Shown in pieces: positions 17,361-25,746 of a stretch of 61,464 nucleotides of DNA. The stretch is taken from NCBI RefSeq assembly GCF_016863655.1, contig NZ_BOPH01000152.1, positions 1-61,464 on the forward strand, written 5' to 3'. The position numbers were made by a program, and so were the translations under genes. This DNA comes from Virgisporangium ochraceum. Its GTDB lineage: Bacteria; Actinomycetota; Actinomycetes; Mycobacteriales; Micromonosporaceae. The notes below the pieces were generated by a model that searched no databases, was not told the DNA's origin, and was given only the letters and a program-made list of their open reading frames with translations. How positions within the stretch are numbered: position 1 is the first letter of the stretch; every line of letters begins with the position of its first letter.

Positions 17361-17804
17361 GTGGTCGATCTGATTCTGATCAACGGACTGCCGGGCTCCG
17401 GCAAGATGGCTGACGTCGTTCCCGCCGTGCCCGGGTCGGCTCTGGGAATGGCCGCCAGCGACATGATGTGGAACCTGGCAGCGGCCATGTCCGGAACCGT
17501 CATCCTGGAAACATGGTGGTTCAGACCAAGAGACCTGCCTTTCGTCGAAGCCGGCCTGCGACGGTGCGACCCGACGAGCGTCATCGAGGCCTGGTGCGAC
17601 GTGCCGCCCCACGTCGCGAAGAGTCGGTACGGAGCCCGGCACCGGCACCGCATCCACGACGATCAAGGCAAACTCGCCGACGCCTGGCCGCGGTGGGAGA
17701 CCGAGGCAGAGCCACTCGGCGTCGGCCCTGTCGTGCGGGTGGACACCAGCACTCCGGTGAACCTCGCCGACGTCTCGAAACAGATCGCGAACGCCAGGAG
17801 GTAG
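17361..17804 (+). pseudogene. P-loop kinase-like gene with internal deletion
   Basis: 147 residues from GTG 17361; GTG 17337 would add 8. It starts VDLILINGLPGSGK, the Walker A of an AAA/shikimate-kinase-like small-molecule kinase. The residue after Lys should be Ser/Thr but is Met, and the sequence jumps straight into ADVVPAVPGSALGMAASD, which in related kinases lies after a further ~25 residues including the substrate strand. The rest is normal (GTVILETWWFRP, IEAWCDVPPHVAKSRYGAR, lid RHRHRI). An in-frame deletion has removed the end of the P-loop, so ATP binding should be lost. Confidence 0.7.
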
Positions 17805-17867
17805 GCCGAGAGAACGCAGCACCCCCGATCGGCGGCAGATCAGGGCGCCAGGATCAATGATCCATCG

Positions 17868-17957
17868 CGCTTCAGTGACCGTCGCGGTGTACCACTCCGC
17901 GTCGCCGACCGTCCAAGGCCGAAGCACCACGTCGCCGCGCCCATCCAACCGCTCCAC
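17868..17957 (-). pseudogene. N-terminal fragment of a GNAT acetyltransferase
   Basis: About 30 residues from GTG 17957 read ERLDGRGDVVLRPWTVGDAE, the first strand of GNAT acetyltransferases (usually VVLRPWR.GDAEWYAE). After ATVTEA the homology ends and the frame runs into sequence antisense to the kinase remnant. The acetyl-CoA site is absent, so this is only a truncated stub left by a deletion. Confidence 0.5.
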
Positions 17958-18166
17958 CCGCGCAGTACTCCATCCCGTAGGCTCGCGCCGCTCACCCGCC
18001 GACTCGCCACCTCCGCACGGCCGCGGTGCATGGGGCAGATCCGCTCAGCGCGGCAGAACAGTACGCGCAGGAATCCTCGCTCACCCGGGTCCCTCTCCCA
18101 CCGGCACGGTCTGCCCTGCTGGTGGCGCGCCGGGATGCAGCTCACCGATCACCGATCGGTGAGCTG

Positions 18167-18615
18167 TCATCCGTCGTAATTCGTCGTCTTCGGCGTGTTG
18201 GACTCCGGAGCGAGACCGAGTGCAAACGACATGACCTCGCCGGACGGTTGTTCGCACCAGGCACTCCCGCGTCGATCCGCAGCCCGGACGGTTGGCCGCC
18301 GTCCTGCGCCGTGGCCGCCAGCGTCTCGTGTGTGCTGAAGTGGCAGGCGCTGGCGTCGAACCAGCCCACGACGAACCGTCGCTTCTCTTCCAGGGTTTGG
18401 ATCGCCCAGTACAGATTCCCCTCCAACCCGTCGAGGGTGCGGGCAGCATGCGGCGGGTAACTCATCCTGCTCGCCAACGCCATGGTCGACTGCCGGCTGA
18501 CCGGCCTCACCTGCCAGCACTTCGGGTCAGGATCTTCTCCGTATCCGGCGTTCTGCGCGTACAGGTTCTCGGTGGCGTCACGTGCGAGGCAAAGAAGACA
18601 GCGCTCATACGTCAC
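18167..18615 (-). pseudogene. hypothetical gene, frameshifted
   Basis: From GTG 18615 the frame reads MTYERCLLCLARDATENLY, passes RMSYPPHAARTLDGLEGNLY and FVVGWFDASACHFSTHETL, and reaches GGQPSGLRIDAG. There a one-base shift (near 18268-18272, at GCGGGAG) is needed to continue SAWCEQPSGEVMSFALGL and stop at 18167. The joined protein would be about 148 residues. The CxxC near the start could bind metal. Family not recognised. Real inactivation and sequencing error are both possible. Confidence 0.5.
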
Positions 18616-18841
18616 CTGTCCGACGTGGTCTACAAGCAGATGCTCCGCGACACCCGACGCGCCGCCGGCGGGAGCGACCCTGCAATCCAGAGCGGACGGT
18701 TCGATCCCAACAGCCGCCACTTCGGACAAGTCACAACCCGGACCCGCCACCACGAAGCCCGGAACAACCCGGCCAAGGCCCCTTGAACCAGACGGCCTGA
18801 CCAGGCGGTAAAGATCACCCGACAACCTCGATCAGGACGGC

Positions 18842-19273
18842 TCAAGCGGAAGCGGGAACGCCTTCGAGGACGATGACGGGGAATACCCGGTTGGTGTTCT
18901 GCTCGTAGGGGGAGGTGCCGTCGGAGACGGTGCGGTAGAGCCGGTCGCGTTCCTCGCCTACCACGACGACGGCCCGGGCGCGGTAGGAGTTGCCGCCGAG
19001 TTCGACCGTCACCGCTGGGTTGGCTCGCAGGTTGTGGAACCAGGCGGGATGCCTGGGCGCACCGGCCTTGGACGCGACGACGAACACGCGGCCTGTGTCG
19101 TCGGCCCGGAAGCCGAGTGGCACGGTCGCTTGCCGTCCCGTCCGCGCCCCGGTCGTGGTCAGCAGCAGGATCGGGAACGGCGGGTCGCTGACCACGCCGT
19201 GATTGGCACGGAACTCGTTGATGACGCCTTCGTTGTAGGTCCGGAACTGCTCGTCAGATGGCACCGTAGGCAT
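18842..19273 (-). CDS. deazaflavin (F420)-dependent nitroreductase-family protein
   Basis: 143 residues from ATG 19273 behind TGAGGAG. It has the Ddn-like split-barrel pattern: FRANHGVVSDPPFPILLLTT, TGARTGRQATVPLGF, RVFVVASKAGAPRHPAWFHN, LRANPAVTVELGG and RDRLYRTV. This family binds F420H2 and reduces quinones, nitroimidazoles or unsaturated substrates. Cytoplasmic or membrane-associated. It follows the sigma factor on the same strand by 37 bp, so the ECF pair may control it. Confidence 0.9.
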   Translation of the reverse strand: MPTVPSDEQFRTYNEGVINEFRANHGVVSDPPFPILLLTTTGARTGRQATVPLGFRADDTGRVFVVASKAGAPRHPAWFHNLRANPAVTVELGGNSYRARAVVVVGEERDRLYRTVSDGTSPYEQNTNRVFPVIVLEGVPASA

Positions 19274-19310
19274 GGCGTCTCCTCAATTCTCGAGGGCGGC
19301 TGGCTCCTGC

Positions 19311-20198
19311 TCAAGGCTTTGGTGTGAAGGCCTCCGTCAGTTTCGGGTCGCCGAAGAGGGTGATCGCAACGATCCCTTCCTGTGCGACGGTCAGTACCGC
19401 CACGCCGAAGGGCTTGCCGCGGAACCACACCGCCGCGGCCGGCTGGCCGTTCGCCTCGGTCGCGACCATCCGCCACTCCCCCGGGGTGCCCATTGACGGC
19501 GTCGCGAAGGCCAGGCACGCCTCACGACCGTCATACGAGGTCGGGGAGCCGACCGGCACGATGGCCGCATCCGCGCGTAGCACGTCACGGAAGGCGTCGG
19601 CGTCGGACGCCTCCCACGCGGCGATGTACCCGGCGAGCAGCGCGTTGGCCCGGGGCGAGGCCGCGTCCAGCACCTCGTCGCGGGCCGGTGCCGCCTCGGC
19701 GAGCCGGGCCCGCGCCCGCTGCAGGGTGCTCTTCACAGCAGGTACCGACATGCCCAGCACCTCGCCGGTCTCGGCCGCGGAGAACGCCAGCACCTCCCGC
19801 AACAGCAGGACCGCCCGCTGCTGGGGAGTGAGGTGCTGCAAACCGGCCACGAAGGCGAGCCGCACGCTCTCACGCGCGATCACCAGGTCGGCCGGGTCCG
19901 TCGGGAACGGCTGCAGCGGCGCATCGAGGTCGTCCGGTCCGAGACCGGACAGCAACGCGCGCCGCCCGCGGCCCTCCAGCGCGGTCAGACAGGCGTTCGT
20001 GGCGATCCGGTAGAGCCAGGTGCGCAGCGACGAACGCCCCTCGAACGTCGACCACCCGCGCAGCGCCCGCACGTACGTGTCCTGCACCACGTCCTCGGCC
20101 TCATGAAAGGCGCCGAGCATCCGGTACGCGTGGGCGAGCAGCCCCCGGCGTTCCGCCTCGAACACCTCGGTCAGAGCCCCAGCTTCGGGCGTACCCAT
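19311..20198 (-). CDS. ECF sigma factor with C-terminal SnoaL-like domain (SigG/TIGR02960 type)
   Basis: 295 residues from ATG 20198. Region 2 is FEAERRGLLAHAYRMLG, AEDVVQDTYVRA; region 4 is LTPQQRAVLLLREVLAFSA, AETGEVLGMSVPAVKSTLQRAR. After residue ~185 an NTF2/SnoaL-like domain follows (ALLAGYIAAWEASDADAFRDVL, EWRMVATEANGQPAAAVWF), as in the SigX5/SigG group, where it tunes activity in place of an anti-sigma factor. The start overlaps the end of the hydrolase gene by 28 bp, so the two are translationally coupled. Confidence 0.93.
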   Translation of the reverse strand: MGTPEAGALTEVFEAERRGLLAHAYRMLGAFHEAEDVVQDTYVRALRGWSTFEGRSSLRTWLYRIATNACLTALEGRGRRALLSGLGPDDLDAPLQPFPTDPADLVIARESVRLAFVAGLQHLTPQQRAVLLLREVLAFSAAETGEVLGMSVPAVKSTLQRARARLAEAAPARDEVLDAASPRANALLAGYIAAWEASDADAFRDVLRADAAIVPVGSPTSYDGREACLAFATPSMGTPGEWRMVATEANGQPAAAVWFRGKPFGVAVLTVAQEGIVAITLFGDPKLTEAFTPKP

Positions 20199-20998
20199 GC
20201 GGCCAACCTCCCGATCGCCTCGTCGGCAACCGGTGAGCGCCCGGCGGCCATCTGGAACGTGTGAAGCTGCCCGTCGAAGACGTCGAGCCGGGCGTCAGTC
20301 AGTTTCGCGAGGCGCTCGCTGTCACCCCGACCGGTCTCATCGCCCCCGCACTGCACGTACACCGGCGGCAGCGCGGACAGGTCGGCGTAGAAGGCGTTGA
20401 CCTCCGGCGCCACACCGCTCATTCCCTCGGGCAGGTAACGCTCGATGAGACCCTGCACCATCGGCCGGGTGAAGAACAGGTCGGTGCCGGCGCTCTCCTC
20501 GTACGAGGTCGCGGTCTGCTCCGGGTCCATGTCGATCCACGGCGACAGCAACAGCAGCGCGGCCGCGCCCGGCTCACGGAGGGCAACCTGCACCGCCAGG
20601 CCGCCGCCGGAGGAGTCACCCGCCAGCGCCACCGCGGCGGTGCGCGCCGCCGCCCACCGGAACGCGGTAACCGCGTCCTCGATCTGTGCCGGGTAGCGGA
20701 ACTCGGGAGCGAGCCGGTAGGTGGCCAGCAGCACCCGCACACCGGCCGCCTTCGCGAGGTGCCCGTACATCTTGCGATGGGTATACACCGACCCCCCGAC
20801 GAAACCGCCACCGTGCAGCGCGACGATCGCCCGCTCGCGGTCGGCCCCGTGCGGGACGAGCCACATCGCCGGCACGCCACCCGCCGACACCTCCGCGTAA
20901 TCCAGGCCACGCGGCTCGGCTGTCACGTCGCCCCACTGGTCATCCGCACCCATGTCCCCGACGGCCCACCGGCCGTACATCTCCCTTATCGCGTCCAT
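20171..20998 (-). CDS. alpha/beta hydrolase, hormone-sensitive lipase family
   Basis: 275 residues from ATG 20998; GTG 21043 would add 15 residues. The oxyanion-hole motif is ALHGGGFVGG, the nucleophile motif GDSSGGG, with Asp in VYVQCGGDET and His in LHTFQMAAG. The spacing is that of HSL-type esterases (acetyl-hydrolase family). No signal peptide. It is coupled to the ECF sigma factor downstream; such pairs occur in actinobacteria as stress or detoxification loci, the exact substrate being unknown. Confidence 0.9.
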   Translation of the reverse strand: MDAIREMYGRWAVGDMGADDQWGDVTAEPRGLDYAEVSAGGVPAMWLVPHGADRERAIVALHGGGFVGGSVYTHRKMYGHLAKAAGVRVLLATYRLAPEFRYPAQIEDAVTAFRWAAARTAAVALAGDSSGGGLAVQVALREPGAAALLLLSPWIDMDPEQTATSYEESAGTDLFFTRPMVQGLIERYLPEGMSGVAPEVNAFYADLSALPPVYVQCGGDETGRGDSERLAKLTDARLDVFDGQLHTFQMAAGRSPVADEAIGRLAAWVRPKLGL

Positions 20999-21262
20999 GC
21001 CGGTACAGACCGCGGACGCACCCGAAAGGAATCGCGAGGGCACGTGTCAGGTGGTCCTGCCGTATCCAGGACGAGACGGGGTTCTGCCCGATGTCCACGC
21101 CCATCCGTCACATCGAGTGATGCGCACAGCCAGATGCGTCGGCCGGTGCCCGCGACAACCGTGACGAGCCGGCCCCCGTGCAGCGGGCGGACCGACCCGT
21201 CGTCGCACACCGTGGCAGGGTGCCTGACCCGCCGGACGCCCACCGCTGGCGCCGACCACTGG

Positions 21263-21376
21263 CTCCGCGTCAGGTCCTACATCTCCACCGTCATGAAGAC
21301 CGGCATCAACGTCCTCCAAGCCCTCCACGACGCCCTCACCGGCAACCCGTGGCTCCCCGCCACACCCTCCACCTGA
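21263..21376 (+). pseudogene. C-terminal remnant of an IS66-like transposase
   Basis: The last 37 codons read LRVRSYISTVMKTGINVL followed by a helix and GNPWLPATPST, then stop. This is the typical end of IS66-family transposases (RSYISTxxKHGxxxLxAL...G.PWLP). Nothing upstream matches the rest of a transposase, so only the tail remains. It marks the left side of a remnant-rich stretch (21-34 kb). No inverted repeat was found. Confidence 0.55.
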
Positions 21377-21664
21377 ACAGTTACCCCACGACCCACGACT
21401 TAACTTGATCTCTGAATATTCGCGGCAAGTGATCTGCTGCGGTTGCCGTGGAACGCGAGTTGGTGTCCGGGTGGAGATTATGCGGAGCAAGGTTGATAGA
21501 CTGCTGTGGACGGCGTCGACCGGACGCCGAGCTTTGGAACGTCCGCCCCAGCCGGGGGTTCCAATGGCGAAGGGGAAGTTGCCCTCACGGTCGTCGAACG
21601 TCACAGGCCATCTCTGCACACTGCGCCGCTGGGGGGCGATGGTGTGTCACGAGGAGGCTTGCTC

Positions 21665-22738
21665 ATGACGAAGGACGGCAGTTTCAAGAAGGTCGTTCGC
21701 CACCACGCGCAGGACACCGGGCAGCGCTACACCGAAGCGCTGACCGATTTGAAGGGTCTCGGCGCGCGGATGCATCACGAGCCCGTTGGAGAGCAGCTGC
21801 TCGCCCATCTACGGGCTCGCTACGACATCGATCCGATCGCGGCGACGAAGCTGAACGTGCACAAGACCTACGTCTTTCGGATCGACCGCAGGGACGGCGA
21901 GCCGTGGGTCGCGCGAGCGTTCCCGCCCGCTCGCCCCAAGGCAGGTGTCGAAGGTGACGCGGCGATCCTGCGGTTTCTGCAGCGACAGGACTATCCCGCG
22001 GAGCGCCTGGCGGTCGACGACGCCGTATCCGACTTCGGCGGCAGCTCAGTCCTCGTGACCCGGTTCGTCGAAGGCGGCCAGCTTCCCCATAGCACGGAGA
22101 AGTTCGCGATGATGGGTGACCTGCTCGGACGACTGCACGCCCTGCCGCAGGACGAGTCCACCAACCGACCGGGCGGAGCGAGCGGAGAGGACCCAAGCCG
22201 TGAGGGCGCACCGCGTCAGGACCTGCTCGCCGCGCTCGCGTTCCTCGACGCCGTCGACACCAAAGTGCCTGACGCTGAACGCGAACGGTTCGAGCGGCTC
22301 AGGGACAAGGTGCGCTCGGCCGATGACGGCGACGGTCTTCCTGAGGGTCTGCTTCACGGAAACCTGCTCCACGTCCCCGATCACGCCATCCTCAGCGAGG
22401 GAGCGCCGGTCGCGATCAACTGGAAGGCATCGGGTCGTGGACCACGCCTCGCCGACCTCGCCTACCTGATCTGGGGCACCGGCTCATGGAACCCCAGGCG
22501 GCCGGACCATGAGCGCATCGACGCTGCCGTGGGCGCCTACCGCCGACACATCGAGCCGACCGACGACGAACTCGACCGCCTCGAAGCACTCATGTACCTC
22601 CGAACGCTCTACCTCACCTGCTTCGGCTACCGACGCGCGATCCTCAACGGCTCCCCGTTCGACGAGTGGTGGTTCATCCGACCACCCGACTACTTCCGCT
22701 CCACCGCAGCCGCAACCCGAGCCGCGTTTCGCCGGTAG
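21665..22738 (+). CDS. APH-like phosphotransferase family protein with altered catalytic residues
   Basis: 357 residues from ATG 21665 behind GAGGAGG. Residues 1-45 (MTKDGSFKKVVRHHAQDTG) are an extra N-terminal segment seen in some actinobacterial genes. A kinase fold follows: KLNVHKTYVFRIDRRDGEPW, LVTRFVEGGQLP. The catalytic loop reads LLHGNLLHVPDHAI instead of HGDLHxxN, and the metal site reads AINWKASGRGP instead of IDW/IDF. Asp is thus replaced by Asn at both key positions. Either this is a pseudokinase or a divergent enzyme. The C-terminal helices (DEWWFIRPPDYF) are intact. Confidence 0.8.
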   Translation: MTKDGSFKKVVRHHAQDTGQRYTEALTDLKGLGARMHHEPVGEQLLAHLRARYDIDPIAATKLNVHKTYVFRIDRRDGEPWVARAFPPARPKAGVEGDAAILRFLQRQDYPAERLAVDDAVSDFGGSSVLVTRFVEGGQLPHSTEKFAMMGDLLGRLHALPQDESTNRPGGASGEDPSREGAPRQDLLAALAFLDAVDTKVPDAERERFERLRDKVRSADDGDGLPEGLLHGNLLHVPDHAILSEGAPVAINWKASGRGPRLADLAYLIWGTGSWNPRRPDHERIDAAVGAYRRHIEPTDDELDRLEALMYLRTLYLTCFGYRRAILNGSPFDEWWFIRPPDYFRSTAAATRAAFRR

Positions 22739-22979
22739 GCCGTCGACGGTCCAACAGGAGACCGTCACGGAATCATGCGGTTTGTTGATCTTGATTCGCC
22801 CTGCTGAGCCTGGCGTGACGGAGTTTGAGCCCCGGACCCGGCGAACAACGACTGGGCCCAAAGCTCCGCCGCAGCCTCCAGGCTTGATCGCGTGCGCGCT
22901 CATCGGCTCCGGAAGCCAAGATCGCGCGGGCTGGCCGTAGAGGGTTCTGCCGTGATCAGGCAGTCGGATCGCTGGAGGT

Positions 22980-23405
22980 GCTGTTCGATCCTGGCACCGG
23001 CCGGCTGCACGTTGCCAATGCCGGGAATCCGAGGCCGTTGGTGGTTTCGTCGGATCGCGACGTGCACCGACCCGGTGAGGTGCCGGCCACATTGCTGGCA
23101 CCCGCCGGCCCAGCGCTCGGCGTCCTTCCCGAGGCCACGTTCCGGGAGCAGGAACTGTGTCTGAAGCCGGGTGAGGCGTTCTGCGCCTACACCGATGCCC
23201 TGGTCGAGCGGCACCACGACCTCATGTCGTTCGACCGTGCCCAGCTGCCGCGCGTGGCCGACGGAGCCATCCGCCGGATCGCCCGGGAATACCCGGACCG
23301 GCCGGCGGTGGCCGCCTTCTGGCCGACCACATCGTGGCCGACATGCTGGGAGGCCTCGCCCCCGACGACGACATCTGCCTGGCCGTTCTCCAGGTCACCG
23401 GTCGA
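22980..23405 (+). repeat. partial duplicate of the SpoIIE phosphatase gene at 51662-52087
   Basis: 426 bp collinear without gaps with 51662-52087 (offset 28682). It encodes part of a PP2C/SpoIIE domain (VANAGNPRPLVV, CAYTDALVERHHDLM, then in a second frame MLGGLAPDDDICLAVLQVTG). The first ~170 bp differ at roughly a dozen sites, while the last ~250 bp look identical, including the same one-base frameshift. The copy lacks the start and the REC and PAS parts and joins an IS110 fragment, so it cannot make a working protein. Confidence 0.85.
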
Positions 23406-23411
23406 GATCGT

Positions 23412-23560
23412 CGAGGTCTGGGTTCCCGGCATCGAGCAGGAAGCAGCCCGGGATCTGGTCCGGGCCGCGATGATGTGCGTGGTGATCTGATGCGCTGCCG
23501 ACACCGGCTGTCGTAACTGCTGCTGCGCCACGGCGTCGTCTACTCCCGGTGGACGTCCGT
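23412..23560 (+). pseudogene. IS110-family transposase fragment
   Basis: Reading VWVPGIEQEAARDLVRA and then, after a one-base shift, RDDVRGDLMRCRHRLS-stop-LLLRHGVVYS. The order matches the region of IS110 transposases with EQEAARDLVRAR and RHRLSKLLLRHGxxY. A frameshift and an in-frame TAA (in place of a Lys codon) break it. It begins exactly where the SpoIIE duplicate ends. Confidence 0.65.
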
Positions 23561-23681
23561 GGAAGGAACAGCACGGTACTCGTCGCTGAATACGTGTCGT
23601 GGCCGGTGACATGGACTGGTGCGCCGTCGCGGTGATGTCTGTCGTGAGATCCGTTCCGGCGGCGCCGGCCGAAGAGGCATC

Positions 23682-24947
23682 ATGGTCGATATGGCGTTGT
23701 CGGAGGACGAGCGGCGTACTGCCGCCGAGGCTGGGATCGTGCTCTTCGATAACCGGCTGATCCTGGACGCGCAGCCGCCGATCGACGACGCGACGCTGGC
23801 AGCGGTCGCTGAGCGGTGCGCGGGTCCGTTGCCGCAGCCGCTCGTCGCCCTGTGGCGCACCACGTTCGGCGGTCGGCTCGACTACGACGTGCAGGTCGAC
23901 TGGGGCGGCCACGAGGAGTCGCTGTCAGTACGTGAGCTGTTCCATCCGGACAGCGGCGGTTACCACGATCTGTGGGGATGGATCGGGCACGAGGAAGAGC
24001 TGCTCCGCGAGGCGCGCCCGGACCGGTCGGGTGGGCTCGATGCGTTGCCGTTCGGCGGCTTCGAGTATCTCGATCGCGTCTACGTCCGGACCGCGCCGGG
24101 TCCGGAGTACGGCGCCGTCGTCGCCTGGCGGCAGGGTTTGCCACCGGGCTGGGAGCTGAACTCCGGGGATCGGGCCGGACACGTGGCCGGGAACCTCCAC
24201 GACCTGTTCGACCGGCTGGTCCTGGAGCAGGATCCGTGGAGCGACGACGCCACATCGGGGTCAGACCTGGTCGAGGCGATAGAAGGACTTGCCGACAGTG
24301 GCGACCCGGCGGCCCGGTCCGCCTCGGAGCAACTGCGCCGGCTGGTCCGTGCAACCGTGCTCGACTGGCGCGCCGCGCTCGAGCAGGGCGGGCTCGGCTC
24401 ACAGCGGCGGTTACGACACCTCGCCCTGGACCATGCCGCGTCGACCGATGACGAGGAGTTGCTCGCCCGCATCGTGGAGCAGGGCGGCGACCCGGCAGAG
24501 GCCATCCGTAACGGCCTGACTCCACTGGACGTGGCATTGGTCTCGCGGTCGTGGAACGTGGTGCGCCGGCTGCTCGACCACCAAGTACCGGTGCGGCAGG
24601 CCCTGCTGTTCGGCGGTTCCACGATCGACCTCGACCTGGCTCGTGAACTGGTCCACCGGGGTGCCGAGCGCAACGAGTCGGCACTGCTCAGCGCCGCTGA
24701 CAATGACGACGAGGCGGTCCTGGACCTCGTGGCGGAGTCGGTGCCACGCTCGGCCGGGCTGGTCCAGCTCGGCCAGCGGCTGTGGCAGACGGCCGCTCAG
24801 GCCGCCCACGCCGGACAGCGCGCATCGGCCCGCGGTGACACCGAAGCCGCTGGTCGCAACGAACGCCGCGCCGCAGTCCTGAACGAACTCGCCGCCCGGT
24901 ACGCGCCGGACGGCCCACCCAGCTTCAAGTTCAGCGGCCACCGATAG
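23682..24947 (+). CDS. SUKH-like domain protein with ankyrin-like C-terminus
   Basis: 421 residues from ATG 23682 (GAGG six bases upstream). Residues ~20-190 are a SUKH/SMI1-like domain: LAAVAERCAGPLPQPLVALW, TFGGRLDYDV, GFEYLDRVYVR, YGAVVAWRQGLPPGWELNSGD. Residues ~210-400 contain helix pairs of ankyrin type: GLTPLDVALVSRSWNVVRRLL, DLARELVHRGAERNESAL, NDDEAVLDLVAESV. Such combinations occur in toxin-immunity proteins. No toxin is found beside it; the IS110/SpoIIE junction lies just upstream. Confidence 0.75.
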   Translation: MVDMALSEDERRTAAEAGIVLFDNRLILDAQPPIDDATLAAVAERCAGPLPQPLVALWRTTFGGRLDYDVQVDWGGHEESLSVRELFHPDSGGYHDLWGWIGHEEELLREARPDRSGGLDALPFGGFEYLDRVYVRTAPGPEYGAVVAWRQGLPPGWELNSGDRAGHVAGNLHDLFDRLVLEQDPWSDDATSGSDLVEAIEGLADSGDPAARSASEQLRRLVRATVLDWRAALEQGGLGSQRRLRHLALDHAASTDDEELLARIVEQGGDPAEAIRNGLTPLDVALVSRSWNVVRRLLDHQVPVRQALLFGGSTIDLDLARELVHRGAERNESALLSAADNDDEAVLDLVAESVPRSAGLVQLGQRLWQTAAQAAHAGQRASARGDTEAAGRNERRAAVLNELAARYAPDGPPSFKFSGHR

Positions 24948-25169
24948 CACCCCCGACGACGCACCTGGTGGTCGTTGCGCACCGTTTCCTGTCACATGAA
25001 CAGTTTCCCGCCGACCGCTGCACCGCCGGCCCTCCACCAGGCCCAATCGGCATGTTGACGAGTCTGATCGACCAGCGGTCAGCGGCAGCTCCGCGCAGCG
25101 CGCGCAGCGCGGCCAGATCCGGACGGGAGGTGGCGTGGTCGGCGGGGGTTGGAAGGGAGATACTCACGC

Positions 25170-25655
25170 GTGCCTACCGACACCTGCTCCACCTGCGGCC
25201 GGAAACTTGATCTGCATGACCGTCATGTCCGGTTCACGTTGCCGGACCCGGTGTTGGATACCGACGAGCGGGAGGCAGCAGCCGGCACATGGATGAGCCA
25301 CGGCAATGCCCGTGATTCCGTGATGATGTACGTGCCCGCTTTCGGTGCATTTGTTCGGGCGTTGCTGCCGATCAGGCTGGTGGAGGGTCACACGCTGACA
25401 TACGGGGTGTGGCTGGGCGTTGACCCACGCAGGCTGCAGTCGATCATCGACGTGTGGTGGGCGCCCGAGTATCGCGATCTTCGGCTGCGTGGGCGGCTCG
25501 CCAACGCCATCCGACCATGGGGTCTGCTCGGAACGTCCGTGGATACGGTCGTGCGCGATCCCGACGAGACGCCCTACTGTAGCCACTCCGACGACCGCGA
25601 CCTCGATCGCGTTCTTCGCAGCGAGTGGCCCCACGACGTGCTGCCAGACATTTGA
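25170..25655 (+). CDS. DUF2199-like protein
   Basis: 161 residues from GTG 25170 with AAGGGAG upstream. It opens with a zinc knuckle TCSTCGRKLDLHDRHV and RFTLPDPVLDTDEREAA, continues SVMMYVPAFGAFVRALLPIRL and LTYGVWLGVDPRRLQ, then WAPEYRDLRLRGRLANAI. The order CxxCG...VPI.L..G....WG.WV matches the DUF2199 family of small cytoplasmic proteins with unknown function. It converges on the QcrB gene. Confidence 0.7.
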   Translation: MPTDTCSTCGRKLDLHDRHVRFTLPDPVLDTDEREAAAGTWMSHGNARDSVMMYVPAFGAFVRALLPIRLVEGHTLTYGVWLGVDPRRLQSIIDVWWAPEYRDLRLRGRLANAIRPWGLLGTSVDTVVRDPDETPYCSHSDDRDLDRVLRSEWPHDVLPDI

Positions 25656-25746
25656 GCGAGGCGACGTTCACACGAAGGCCGCGCGGGGCAATGCCGGTCG
25701 CGACGGCCGGGGCTCTGTCAGTCGTCGACCCGCTGACCGAACCACT

